From the NCBI GenBank assembly GCA_014379345.1, contig JACMLY010000137.1:62001-126000 (forward strand): a DNA stretch of 64,000 nt. Direction: 5' to 3'. The position numbers and the translations under genes were made by a program. Positions 52,776 to 63,174 of the stretch are shown here, in pieces (positions within the stretch are counted from its first letter, which is position 1; the number at the start of each line of letters is the position of its first letter). This stretch comes from Chitinophagaceae bacterium (GTDB taxonomy: Bacteria; Bacteroidota; Bacteroidia; Chitinophagales; Chitinophagaceae). The notes beneath the pieces were generated by a model. It was not told the DNA's origin and made no database searches. It worked only from the letters and a program-made list of their open reading frames with translations.

Positions 52776-52844
52776 GGACGGTCAGACCGGGAGACCAGAC
52801 TGAGACGGTCAGACGGAGACCGTCAGACCGGAAGACCAGACCGG
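52776..52844. repeat. Repeat cluster with the shared 23-base motif
   Basis: GGTCAGACCGGGAGACCAGAC (52780-52800) and a near copy (52822-52841) flank and overlap the 23-mer at 52807-52829, which is identical to 34854-34876. It fills the spacer between dnaX and the downstream end of the GNAT-like gene. Confidence 0.85.
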
Positions 52845-52847
52845 GAA

Positions 52848-54008
52848 CTACAAGATCGGGTGCGGCCTGAACTCTTTGGTTCTGTCGAACAGGTAACGGT
52901 AAGTCGTTAATTTCCGGCTGCGGTAAGTACCGAGATTTTCTGCAATGTTGACCATTTTCGGATTGAATTCACCGATCCATTGCATTTCATAATCATCATA
53001 TAAGTGTTGTCCCTGAATGACTTTGGCCGCTTCCATGATAATATACGAATCCACACCTTTTCCCTGCCATTCGGGAACAATTCCAAATACAACGCCAACA
53101 AATTTCGTACATCTGGTAGTTGCTTTGATCCATAAAAATTTGAGCTTTCCAAACCAGTCGAAGCGACCATTTAGATGTTTAAACCATTGATTCAGGTCAG
53201 GAATATTCGTCCATACGGCAATCGGTTCATCTTTATAATAAGCATACCAGATAATCTTTTCATCCATGATCGGCTTCATTTGCCTGAACATTTTCATCAC
53301 CACGGCATTATTCATTTCCTTTAAACCACCATGGCCTGCCCAGGCTTTATTATAGACGGTGGTAAAATCTTTGGCAAATTTTTCTAATTGATTTTTTTTA
53401 ATATGGCAGGCGCTGAAGTCTGGATCATTTGCAACCATTGCATGGCGATCATAAAATTTTTGTTGCACCTGATCTTTCACTTTTAATGAAAAGCATATCT
53501 GGTTGAAGAATGGCCTGAATCCGTAAGTCTCCAACAGATCTTTATAGTAGGGAGGATTGAAATTTAAGCAGTAGAGTGGGGGATCAAATCCTTCAACAAG
53601 AAGTCCCCACCAGCGATCGCGTTCGCCGAAATTGATCGGTCCGTCCATGGCTTCCATGCCATTTTGAAGCAGCCAGTGTTTGGCCACATCGAATAACATG
53701 TCCGCAACCTGCGGGTCGTTGATGCAATCAAAAAAACCAACTCCGCCAACGGGTATATCGTCTCCTTTGTTTTTATATTTTTTGTTAACAAAAGCAGCAA
53801 TCCGCCCAACAGATTTTCCATCATCATTTTTGGCAATCCAGCGAATGCATTCGCCATGCCTGAAGGTTTTATTTTTCTTAGGATCGAATACATCGTTAAT
53901 ATCCTTATCCAGCGGACGAATATAATGGGGGTTAAATTGATTGAGTTCAATATTTACACGAATAAATTCTTCGGCCTGCCGGGGATTTAGTACTTCAATC
54001 AACTGCAT
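52848..54008 (-). CDS. GNAT-fold hypothetical protein
   Basis: About 386 residues from the ATG at 54008; a GTG two codons earlier is also in frame. QLIEVLNPRQAEEFIRVNIELNQFNPHYIRPLDKD, GKSVGRIAAFVNKKYK, GVGFFDCINDPQVADMLFDVAKHWLLQ, MDGPINFGERDRWWGLLVEGF and the C-terminal GVVFGIVPEWQGKGVDSYIIMEAAKVI (an acetyl-CoA-type Q/G-x-G-x-G loop) belong to a group with a GNAT core annotated YghO-like. The acceptor is unknown. It lies between repeat clusters on both sides and probably forms its own transcript. Confidence 0.8.
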   Translation of the reverse strand: MQLIEVLNPRQAEEFIRVNIELNQFNPHYIRPLDKDINDVFDPKKNKTFRHGECIRWIAKNDDGKSVGRIAAFVNKKYKNKGDDIPVGGVGFFDCINDPQVADMLFDVAKHWLLQNGMEAMDGPINFGERDRWWGLLVEGFDPPLYCLNFNPPYYKDLLETYGFRPFFNQICFSLKVKDQVQQKFYDRHAMVANDPDFSACHIKKNQLEKFAKDFTTVYNKAWAGHGGLKEMNNAVVMKMFRQMKPIMDEKIIWYAYYKDEPIAVWTNIPDLNQWFKHLNGRFDWFGKLKFLWIKATTRCTKFVGVVFGIVPEWQGKGVDSYIIMEAAKVIQGQHLYDDYEMQWIGEFNPKMVNIAENLGTYRSRKLTTYRYLFDRTKEFRPHPIL

Positions 54009-54042
54009 ACTCACAAAAAAATTTCAGCAAATGTAGGGAAAG

Positions 54043-54191
54043 GCGATTAGCCGATTTAATACACCAGACAATTAGCCGATGTGATGATTAGCCGATTAGC
54101 CGATTTAATGCCCCAATCATCCCATCAACCAATCAGCTAATTGGTAATCTGCTAATCGGCTAATTGGCTAATCAGCTACTCGGCTAATTGA
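54043..54191. repeat. Array of ATTAGCCGATT words in both orientations
   Basis: Left part: GATTAGCCGATTTAAT at 54045-54060, ATTAGCCGAT at 54071-54080, GATTAGCCGATTAGCCGATTTAAT at 54086-54109. Right part, inverted: CTAATCGGCTAATTGGCTAATCAG and CGGCTAATTGAG at 54152-54192. The words can pair to form a long imperfect hairpin. The right end contains the TAG stop of the S9 peptidase gene. Confidence 0.75.
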
Positions 54192-56109
54192 GTTTAGTAT
54201 TTTGTGCATTCCCTTTCAAATGTGTATCCAGGAATTTAAGAATTTGCCCATATCCCTTGATCTCATTTTCTTTTTTATTAAAACCATGTCCTTCATCCGG
54301 AAAAAGAACGTATTCAACCGGTACATTATTTTTCTTCACAGCCGCTACAATTTCATCACTTTCTTTTTGTAAAACTCTTGGATCATTAGCCCCTTGCAAA
54401 ACCATCAATGGTTTTTTAATATTTGAAGCATGCAATAAGGGAGAATATTTTTGCAACCTTACTGAATCTGCGGTATTCGGATCACCGAGTTCTTCGTACA
54501 AAGCCTTACGGAATGATTCCCAGTAAGGTGGAATTTCTTTCAGGGTTCTCGGCCAGTTCACCACACCAAAAAGATCCACTCCGGTTTTGAATTCATCGGG
54601 GTGAAAACACAAGGCAGCCACAGTCATATATCCGCCATAAGATCCACCGAGGATCCCGATTTTGGAAGAGTCAATGTATGGTAGTGATGCCAGGTATTTC
54701 TTTCCCCATACAACGTCATTCAAATCTTTGTCCCCATGATTGCGGTTATCCATTTTAAAGAAAGTTTTACCATACCCGCTGCTTCCCCGGTTATTGACAT
54801 CCATCACCGCATATCCATGATTAACCAGGTATTGGATCAATGAAAAATAAAAAAGACCCGCTTGTCCGCCCGGACCGCCATGTACAAAAACAACTGCCGG
54901 GGCTTTATTATCCTTGTCGGCCTGGTGCGGTTTATAATATATGGCGGGTATTTCCAATCCATCGAATGATTTATACCGCACTACTTTTCCACTTACCAGG
55001 TCATCTTCTTTTATTTCAGGATTCAGGGTATTTGTCAGTTTCTTCAATTCTTTTGTATTAAAATCATATACGTACATATTATTCGGTGCTTTAGAACTGC
55101 CGACAGTTAAACGCATTTTATTTTCACTGCGCGATATTCCTACACCGAGGATGCTTGCATCGTCGATCTTTGGAAATTTAAGTTCTTTGCCTGTCTGGTG
55201 ATCAAATAAATGCAAGGTATTTTTTCCATCTTCATTGACGTATACAACACGATATTTTTCATTAAATGATAGAGCCATATAAGCTACGTCCCAATTGGTT
55301 TCATAAACCTTTTCTTTTTTACCGCTTGCGATATCATATTTAACAGCGTACATAAATTCACTTCCGTCATCAGTAACAAGGTACAGGCTGTTGTTATCTT
55401 TTGAAAAGGACAGGGGGTAACTATTTGTTTCCACACTATCGGGATTGATTTTTTTTGTTTGCTTGGTTTGCTGGTCTACAAGGTAAATATTGTTTGATGA
55501 AGTGGTAAGGTTTTCTGTGAGTACGAGGTATCTTTCATTGTCTGATACTGCTGCAACATCGAAACCATTATCGTTTTTATAGATCATTACCGGGGTCCAG
55601 GTAGCTGTATCCATTTTATAGTGGTCAAAGTATTGGGGGTTTCTCTTATTGCTGCCATAGTACATAAATTTTCCATCGCGGCTCCATCTGTCGAAATTTG
55701 CTTTTTCTTTTTCTCCAGGTGTAAGATCTTTTGCCACCGTGTCTTTTTTCAGATAGAGATGCGAAACTTCATTACCGCCTTTATCCGAACTGTAAATAAA
55801 ATGATGTGTTCCCGGTACATAAGAAGCTGCGAAAACCGATTCTTTTGTTGAATTGGTTAAAGGCGTTTTTTGCCCGCTGGCAATATCGATCTCATGTGCG
55901 TTGTAAATGCCGGTTTCATTGCTTGTGACCAGTAATTTAGAATCATCCGTTGTAAATGCCCCACCAAAAACTTCTGAGCTCTTGTAAAATTGTTCAATCG
56001 TGTATTGCGCAACTGCCCGGGCAGGAGGCTCTTCATTTATTGTCTTGGATTGTTCCTGGCAGGCAAAAATGAAAAATAAAACAATTGAAAAAATCAGTAG
56101 ATGTTTCAT
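54184..56109 (-). CDS. S9 family prolyl oligopeptidase-like lipoprotein
   Basis: A 641-residue protein with a lipoprotein signal (LLIFSIVLFFIFACQEQ). A beta-propeller occupies roughly residues 45-370 (repeated strands such as DDSKLLVTSNETG, DRWSRDGKFMYYGSNKRN). The alpha/beta hydrolase domain follows: VFVHGGPGGQA, the nucleophile in GILGGSYGGYMT, the aspartate in LQGANDPRVLQ and the histidine in DEGHGFNKKEN. It cleaves short peptides, here on the periplasmic or outer surface. The stop codon lies in repeat DNA. No partner gene is adjacent. Confidence 0.93.
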   Translation of the reverse strand: MKHLLIFSIVLFFIFACQEQSKTINEEPPARAVAQYTIEQFYKSSEVFGGAFTTDDSKLLVTSNETGIYNAHEIDIASGQKTPLTNSTKESVFAASYVPGTHHFIYSSDKGGNEVSHLYLKKDTVAKDLTPGEKEKANFDRWSRDGKFMYYGSNKRNPQYFDHYKMDTATWTPVMIYKNDNGFDVAAVSDNERYLVLTENLTTSSNNIYLVDQQTKQTKKINPDSVETNSYPLSFSKDNNSLYLVTDDGSEFMYAVKYDIASGKKEKVYETNWDVAYMALSFNEKYRVVYVNEDGKNTLHLFDHQTGKELKFPKIDDASILGVGISRSENKMRLTVGSSKAPNNMYVYDFNTKELKKLTNTLNPEIKEDDLVSGKVVRYKSFDGLEIPAIYYKPHQADKDNKAPAVVFVHGGPGGQAGLFYFSLIQYLVNHGYAVMDVNNRGSSGYGKTFFKMDNRNHGDKDLNDVVWGKKYLASLPYIDSSKIGILGGSYGGYMTVAALCFHPDEFKTGVDLFGVVNWPRTLKEIPPYWESFRKALYEELGDPNTADSVRLQKYSPLLHASNIKKPLMVLQGANDPRVLQKESDEIVAAVKKNNVPVEYVLFPDEGHGFNKKENEIKGYGQILKFLDTHLKGNAQNTKLN

Positions 56110-57963
<1,854 letters not shown>

Positions 57964-57970
57964 GGGCGGA

Positions 57971-58132
57971 GCGGCTTCCCCAAACCCCTCCCATGGAGGG
58001 GCTTACAGGAATCGTTCACGGCATAGCTCTTCAACGATCAGTTCTTGATTCAACATTTTTAAATGACGATCCTAACGCAAATAGTTAGGGTTATAAAAAA
58101 CCTTCCCCCACCCGGGGGAGTCGGAGGGGCCC
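57971..58132. repeat. C/G-rich palindromic repeats between atpD and atpC
   Basis: CCCCTCC-CAT-GGAGGGG at 57977-57993 forms a 7-bp hairpin just after atpD. CCCCCACCCGGGGGAG at 58104-58119 forms another, and GGAGGGGCCC ends directly at the atpC ATG. The units resemble those at 29881-29998. The last one also places a Shine-Dalgarno-like GGAGGGG 3-9 bases before the start codon. Confidence 0.75.
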
Positions 58133-58399
58133 ATGAATGTAGAAATCTTAACACCGGAACGCAAACTTTTTAGTGGGGAAGTGTATGGTGTACAATTGCC
58201 TGGCGTAGTAGGATCATTTGAAGTACTCGATAGGCATGCCCCGTTGGTAGCTGCATTGAAAGCAGGACGTTTAAAGATCCTGAAAGATCGAAATCAGCAT
58301 GTGAGTTTTTTTGAGATCCAAAGTGGTTTTGTAGAAGTCATCAATAATAAGGCGACCGTATTGGTTGAAGGCGCGGTACCTGTTGAAGCAGCGCCTTAA
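58133..58399 (+). CDS. atpC: F1Fo ATP synthase subunit epsilon
   Basis: An 88-residue protein with the N-terminal beta-sandwich of the family: NVEILTPERKLFSGEVYGVQLPGVVGSFEVLDRHAPLVAALKAG and VVFF-like ending FVEVINNKATVLVEGAVP. It lacks the C-terminal pair of helices (residues 90-138 in Escherichia coli) that inhibits ATP hydrolysis, as is common in Bacteroidota, so regulation by that arm is absent. It follows atpD on the same strand. The repeat just before the ATG supplies a GGAGGGG that could aid initiation. Confidence 0.93.
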   Translation: MNVEILTPERKLFSGEVYGVQLPGVVGSFEVLDRHAPLVAALKAGRLKILKDRNQHVSFFEIQSGFVEVINNKATVLVEGAVPVEAAP

Positions 58400-58520
58400 T
58401 GCGCAGATTTCGTATCCATTCCCCGAAGTATTGCGCAGTGCGAAGTATCGAAGTGATACGGACCATCATCCGCGAAAAATTATCTTAGTTGGCCTCCGGC
58501 GAAAGTTGGGGGTTTTTTTT

Positions 58521-58611
58521 AAAGTTTAAGGTTTAAGGTTAACGTTTACAATATGAGTCTGTGCGGACGTAAACACCTATCAAGAAATTATGAACCACAA
58601 ACCACAAACCA
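58521..58611. repeat. TTTAAGG and ACCACAA tandem words after atpC
   Basis: AAAGTTTAAGGTTTAAGG... at 58521-58548 is tandem TTTAAGG, the same word family as 35631-35663. ACCACAA repeats at 58593-58611. They lie between the convergent atpC and yqgE/algH genes, together with a weak CCTCC...GGGGG hairpin followed by eight T at 58492-58520 that may terminate atpC. Confidence 0.55.
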
Positions 58612-58621
58612 AAATTATTAA

Positions 58622-59173
58622 CTAGTTTAATTGCGGATCTATCGGGAAGTTGGTCATCATTTCATAATCGCCGCCAAGATGCCTGAGTGCATCCTTCCAT
58701 ATTTCATCTGCTTTTTTGTGAAAAACCAGTTTACGGGTGGCTTCGGCAGTAAGCCATGATTTTTCTTTCAATTCATCAACAAGTTGCCCCGTGCCCCATC
58801 CGGAGTATCCGATATAGAAACGGATTCTATTGGTATCGATCTGTCCCCCTTTAATAAGATTTAGCGCCGTTTCAAATTCTCCACCCCAGTAAATACCATT
58901 CAAGACCTCATAACTGCCGGGAATCTTATCAGGATACTGGTGCAAAAAATGGATCGTATCCATCTGAACGGGCCCCCCATAAAATACAGGTATCTTCAGG
59001 TCTTCAGCATTATTCATTAATTCATCCAATGTATGTTTATAAGCTCTGTTTATGACAAAACCAAAGCTGCCCTCTTCCTGGTGGTCGCAAAGAAATACAA
59101 CTGTACGCATAAAGTTAGGATCCTTCAAAAAAGGTTCAGCAATCAGTAGTATGCCTGGCCCTGGTTCTATCAT
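58622..59173 (-). CDS. YqgE/AlgH family protein
   Basis: A 183-residue cytoplasmic protein. PGPGILLIAEPFLKDPNFMRTVVFLCDHQEEGSFGFVINRAY is the family signature at the N terminus, and VFYGGPVQMDTIHFLHQYP, IRFYIGYSGWGTGQLVDELKEKSWLTAEA follow. The family fold is known but its role is not; AlgH was first linked to alginate regulation in Pseudomonas. It is divergent from the histidine kinase gene and convergent with atpC. Nothing nearby explains its job. Confidence 0.93.
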   Translation of the reverse strand: MIEPGPGILLIAEPFLKDPNFMRTVVFLCDHQEEGSFGFVINRAYKHTLDELMNNAEDLKIPVFYGGPVQMDTIHFLHQYPDKIPGSYEVLNGIYWGGEFETALNLIKGGQIDTNRIRFYIGYSGWGTGQLVDELKEKSWLTAEATRKLVFHKKADEIWKDALRHLGGDYEMMTNFPIDPQLN

Positions 59174-59301
59174 ATTTCTAAATTAGTACATAAATCCTTC
59201 CGGCAAAATGAATTATTTGGAATAAAACGGCTTTAAAATTCTGTAATGGAGGCTGGCGTGACTTTGTAAATCTTAGTTAAATCAAAACCTCTTACATTCG
59301 T

Positions 59302-59335
59302 ATTGCATGAGTTCCTGATCTGTTTATTAAATTTG
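59302..59335 (+). promoter_or_regulatory. Candidate promoter of the histidine kinase gene
   Basis: TAAATTTG at 59328-59335 matches the TAnnTTTG -7 element exactly, with ATTG at 59302-59305 as the -33 box, 22 bases apart. A start of transcription near 59342 would give a leader of about 70 bases before the GTG start. The gap to the divergent yqgE/algH gene (240 bases) shows nothing else. Confidence 0.5.
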
Positions 59336-59413
59336 CCGACTGTGTACTTGCTCAAAAAAAGTGGTATCAACGAAATAAGCAGAACATTGAGGCATCTAAA
59401 CCATTAGCCCCAG

Positions 59414-60799
59414 GTGAAAAAAATATTTCCAATCATTATTGTGTTGATCAGTTTGTCACTGATAGGTACTATTTACATTCAATACAATTGGTTGCGCACA
59501 ATGCTTGTAAATAAACACGATGAGCTAGAGTTTAAAGTTATCAGAACACTTGATGAGGTAGGTAAGGAACTCATAGAGCAGAAGGGCACACTGCCCAGCC
59601 TTAAAAATTATCGTACTAAGCCAGGTTTTAGCCTTCCCTCCGATCAGTTTCAATTGGAGTTAATGAAGCCGGCAACCATTACCCAGAAATTTACAGAATT
59701 TGAGATTAATGAAAAGCTTGTGAATGCCTTTCGCAGGCAGGGACTAAAAGATATCAAGTTTGAATTTGCAGTCACCGGTGATATTTCTTCTCCTTCAACT
59801 GATTTCGAAATTAAATCCAATAACTTTTTACAGCAGGTTGAGGATACGGTTAGTAATCTGCAACTCCAATATGCTCTACAACCACCAGGTGGAAGCGACT
59901 TTGAAAACCTGATGCCCGTTCAGATCATTGTGCTGATCATTCCCAACGTAAAAAAACTTGTGCTGGAACAAATGCAGTGGATGATCATTGGTGCAATATT
60001 TTTTACACTGATGATCATCAGCGCATTTTATATTACCGTAAGCGCACTGCTTCGCCAGAAAAAGCTTAGTGAAATAAAGAATGATTTCATTAACAACATG
60101 ACTCACGAGCTTAAAACTCCACTCGCAACAATATCGTTAGCCATCGATGCACTGAAGAACGAAAAAGTGATCCAGGATCGTTCTAAAATGGATTACTTCA
60201 ATGCGATCATTAAAGAAGAAAATAAAAGGATGAATAAGCATGTAGAAACTATTCTGCAGGCTGCGGTAATGGATAGACAGGAAATACAATTGATGAGGCA
60301 ACCTTTACAGGTAAACAGCCTGATTAAAGAGATCCTTGACAATTATGCTTTACAGCTACAGGAAAAAAAGGGTGTTGCTGAATTGCAGTTAAATGCAAAG
60401 CGTGATCTGATCAGCGCAGATCCTGTTCATTTTCGAAATCTCCTTTCGAACCTGATCGATAATGCGGTGAAATACTCAAAAGAAAATTTATTATTGAAAA
60501 TAACCACGAGTAATACAAACAGAAATCTTATCATCCGTTTTGAGGACAATGGGATCGGTATGAGTAAGGAAACAGTAAGAAGGATATTTGAAAAATTTTA
60601 CCGTGCGCATACCGGCAATATCCATAATGTGAAAGGATTTGGCCTTGGACTTAGCTATGTTAAAACCATTATCGATGCCCATAATGGAAAGATAAAGGTT
60701 GATAGCACGCTCGGTCGCGGCTCTACATTTATAATTGAAATCCCATTGTTAAAAGAAAGATTAGTGCCGGAACAACAGGCAGCCATCTCCGTAACTTAG
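59414..60799 (+). CDS. Two-component sensor histidine kinase
   Basis: A 461-residue inner-membrane kinase starting with GTG. Membrane segments lie near 5-26 and 188-212, with a periplasmic sensor domain of about 160 residues that is unlike named sensors. No HAMP or PAS region is evident. The phosphorylated histidine is H231 in NNMTHELKTPLATISLAID, followed by the N box LLSNLIDNAVKYSKENL, G1 FEDNGIGMSKE and G2 GFGLGLSYVKTIID. No response regulator gene is adjacent, so it is an orphan here. Its 3' end overlaps the convergent queA gene by 39 bases. Confidence 0.93.
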   Translation: MKKIFPIIIVLISLSLIGTIYIQYNWLRTMLVNKHDELEFKVIRTLDEVGKELIEQKGTLPSLKNYRTKPGFSLPSDQFQLELMKPATITQKFTEFEINEKLVNAFRRQGLKDIKFEFAVTGDISSPSTDFEIKSNNFLQQVEDTVSNLQLQYALQPPGGSDFENLMPVQIIVLIIPNVKKLVLEQMQWMIIGAIFFTLMIISAFYITVSALLRQKKLSEIKNDFINNMTHELKTPLATISLAIDALKNEKVIQDRSKMDYFNAIIKEENKRMNKHVETILQAAVMDRQEIQLMRQPLQVNSLIKEILDNYALQLQEKKGVAELQLNAKRDLISADPVHFRNLLSNLIDNAVKYSKENLLLKITTSNTNRNLIIRFEDNGIGMSKETVRRIFEKFYRAHTGNIHNVKGFGLGLSYVKTIIDAHNGKIKVDSTLGRGSTFIIEIPLLKERLVPEQQAAISVT

Positions 60800-61990
60800 G
60801 AAGCGAAAATCGTTCTTCAGGCCGTAATCATAAATTTTTCTCCAATCATCGCCAACAAATGCAGCCACCAATAACAGCAAGGTAGACCGGGGCTGGTGAA
60901 AATTTGTAATCAGTGCATTTGCTATTCTCATTGTATATCCCGGTGCAATCAGTATCTGTGTTTTTGTTATTAACCTCGATATTTTGTTCGCCGTCATCCA
61001 GTCTAACAAGGCTTCCAAAGCCTGTGATGGAGTTATATTTTTTGCAGGCAACTCATAAGGTTCCCATTGGCCTATAATCAGATCATGCACCGTGATATTC
61101 ATAGAATGGATCAGTTTAACACCCATCCAATAAAGGCTTTCAATCGTTCTTAAAGACGTCGTTCCCACGGCAGTGATGTGCCCGTTGACACGTTTCAATA
61201 TGTTTTCGACTAACGAGATGTCGACCTCCACAAATTCTGCATGCATATCGTGATGCTCCATGGTAACACTCTTCACCGGTTTAAACGTGCCGGCGCCTAC
61301 ATGAAGTGTTGCCCATGCCGTTTCAATTTTTTTAAGGTGCAGTTTTTCAAAAAGCTCTTTTGTAAAATGAAGTCCTGCCGTAGGAGCAGCTACCGATCCT
61401 TTGGTATTTGCATAAACAGTCTGGTATCTTTCTTCATCAGTTGATTCGGCCTCTCGTTTCAGGTATGGAGGCAATGGGATGTTTCCGGCATAGTGGAGGA
61501 TTTCAGCAAACGACAATTCTGCCGGAGTCCATGAAATCTGCACGGCAAAACTTGCTTTTACCTTATCTACAAATTTTGCTTCAACAACAATTATATAACC
61601 ATCTGCAGTGATTTTTTTTTGGAGGACCTGTCCATGTTTCCATTTCGATACGCCTCCGATCAGGCATAGCCATATAACACTCTGGCGTTGTTGCATGGCA
61701 GTTGTAATGTCAATATCAGGTATGTACGGGTCCAGACAAAAAATTTCAATTGCTGCGCCGGTTTGCTTTTGAAATAGAATTCTCGCTTCGATAACTCTGG
61801 TATTATTTAAGATCAGTAAAGATCCAGGAGGAAGGTATTTATCAATATTTTTATACGATGTGTCTTCAATCCTGCTGTTTTTATATACCAGTAATTTCGA
61901 TGCATCTCTTTGCGCGAGTGGATATTTTGCTATTTTCTCTTCAGGCAATTCATATGTAAAATCATCAATGGAAAGATGTTTGGGATGCAT
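60761..61990 (-). CDS. queA: S-adenosylmethionine:tRNA ribosyltransferase-isomerase
   Basis: A 409-residue enzyme that makes epoxyqueuosine on tRNA using SAM as ribosyl donor. DDFTYELPEEKIAKYPLAQRDASKLL is the family start, LLILNNTRVIEARI and GSVAAPTAGLHFTKELFEKL (the conserved T-AGLHFT) follow, with WATLHVGAGTFKPV and the C-terminal FHQPRSTLLLLVAAFVGDDWR. It is somewhat longer than the Escherichia coli enzyme (356 residues) because of added length around residues 100-160. The overlap with the histidine kinase gene at the 3' end is 39 bases, in opposite orientation. Confidence 0.95.
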   Translation of the reverse strand: MHPKHLSIDDFTYELPEEKIAKYPLAQRDASKLLVYKNSRIEDTSYKNIDKYLPPGSLLILNNTRVIEARILFQKQTGAAIEIFCLDPYIPDIDITTAMQQRQSVIWLCLIGGVSKWKHGQVLQKKITADGYIIVVEAKFVDKVKASFAVQISWTPAELSFAEILHYAGNIPLPPYLKREAESTDEERYQTVYANTKGSVAAPTAGLHFTKELFEKLHLKKIETAWATLHVGAGTFKPVKSVTMEHHDMHAEFVEVDISLVENILKRVNGHITAVGTTSLRTIESLYWMGVKLIHSMNITVHDLIIGQWEPYELPAKNITPSQALEALLDWMTANKISRLITKTQILIAPGYTMRIANALITNFHQPRSTLLLLVAAFVGDDWRKIYDYGLKNDFRFLSYGDGCLLFRH

Positions 61991-62033
61991 AATCGATTGC
62001 AGCTAACTGCCGCAGTTTTAAGAAGTAAAATAA

Positions 62034-62384
62034 TTATCCCATTGATTTGGGAACTACTAATTTCAATCCGCTCCAAACTTCACTGACTGCGCAGACTTTA
62101 ATATCAACCAGTCCATTTGCCAATGCATAATTACGGATCGTATCTTCAGTAATATCTGTAGTTATGCCGGATGATTTTTTATACCAGCTTACCCAAATAA
62201 TTAACCGAAGGTTGGATTGGTAAACCGGTTTTAATTTTTTCATTTCGGTTTCGAATTCTTTACTCGAAACTACAAACAGATGAGCCAGGTCGGGCAGATC
62301 ATTTTTTTTGACCAGCTGGTTTTTGACATTGTGTTCAAGCAATTCAAAATAATTATCCGGAGCATGTAAAAGAAGCAGTTTCAT
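62034..62384 (-). CDS. DUF3052-like small protein
   Basis: A 116-residue cytoplasmic protein without cysteine clusters or membrane segments. The first half has alternating strands and helices (KLLLLHAPDNYFELLEHNVKNQL, HLFVVSSKEFETEMKKL), and the C-terminal half WVSWYKKSSGITTDITEDTIRNYAL, then GLVDIKVCAVSEVWSGLKLV closely follows the C-terminal block of DUF3052 proteins, a family of unknown function. It lies 44 bases upstream of queA on the same strand and may be co-transcribed with it. Confidence 0.7.
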   Translation of the reverse strand: MKLLLLHAPDNYFELLEHNVKNQLVKKNDLPDLAHLFVVSSKEFETEMKKLKPVYQSNLRLIIWVSWYKKSSGITTDITEDTIRNYALANGLVDIKVCAVSEVWSGLKLVVPKSMG

Positions 62385-62706
62385 GTCTTCGCTGATACCT
62401 AATATCTTAATCAGCGGCGTTCCTGAATATCAGGAAGTTGCCATAATAGTCAATACTTTTTTCAGGATAACGGGTAGTAAAAATGAACTTGGTAAAAATC
62501 AATTCACAACTAATCCACACTAATTCACATTGAATTCACGGGCAAATCCATTGTATTCAAAGTTTATCTTAGCAAAGCTTCACCTGACAAGCATTCCAGC
62601 GGAATATAAAATGTGGAAAAAATAAAACTTTCCTCATTTGGTCAAGAAGTGGGAAAAAGTGTTATTTTGTGAAAGTTTATTCAAAATCACACGCAATTCC
62701 CTGTAA
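62385..62706. promoter_or_regulatory. Upstream region of mraZ with candidate promoter and operator
   Basis: No gene is seen in these 322 bases. TTTG at 62637-62640 and TATTTTG at 62663-62669 form a -33/-7 pair 22 bases apart on the plus strand. Between and over them GTG recurs at 62649, 62659 and 62669, at exactly 10-base steps (GTGGGAAAAA, GTGTTATTTT, GTGAAAGTTT), the spacing of known MraZ sites (TGGGN direct repeats every 10 bp). An ATTCACA-rich stretch lies at 62500-62540. Confidence 0.5.
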
Positions 62707-63171
62707 ATGATTGTTTTCCTTGGCGAATATGAGGTCACTTTAGACGCGAAGGGACGCTTTCTTCTTCCGGTCGGCATTAAAAAGCAGTTGCCGGAAGATG
62801 CAAGCGAAGAATTTGTCATTGCAAGGGGTTTCGAAAAATGCCTGACTCTATATCCAAAAAAAAACTGGGATCCGATCATGTCCGAACTGATCAAAGTTAA
62901 TGATTACAAGGCCGAGAACCGGGAGTTCCTGAGATATTTTACCATGGGAGCCGCCGAACTGGAACTCGATACAGCCGGCAGATTATTGTTACCTCCCAAT
63001 CTGAAAGGATATGCGGGTTTGGAAAAAGATGTGGTGTTAGTATCAGTTATCAACAAAATAGAAATCTGGGATAAAAGTAAGTACCAACAGTTCTTTGACT
63101 CTTTTTCACTGGAAAAGTACAGCGATTTGGCAGAGCGCGTAATGGGTGGACGCAACATGACTCAAATGTAG
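62707..63171 (+). CDS. mraZ: Transcriptional regulator MraZ
   Basis: A 154-residue DNA-binding protein with two AbrB-like SpoVT folds. The first is IVFLGEYEVTLDAKGRFLLPVGIKKQL near 1-45; the second is FTMGAAELELDTAGRLLLPPNLKGYAG near 77-105, each with the DxxGRxxxP motif. It normally represses the division and cell-wall operon. The gene is first in the cluster and the next gene, rsmH, begins 3 bases after its stop. Repeated GTG words at 10-base spacing upstream would be its own binding site. Confidence 0.95.
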   Translation: MIVFLGEYEVTLDAKGRFLLPVGIKKQLPEDASEEFVIARGFEKCLTLYPKKNWDPIMSELIKVNDYKAENREFLRYFTMGAAELELDTAGRLLLPPNLKGYAGLEKDVVLVSVINKIEIWDKSKYQQFFDSFSLEKYSDLAERVMGGRNMTQM

Positions 63172-63174
63172 GTT

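Noticed and set aside
58133-58399. atpC as a truncated gene because the C-terminal helices are absent
   Set aside because: Short epsilon subunits ending after the beta-sandwich are usual in Bacteroidota.
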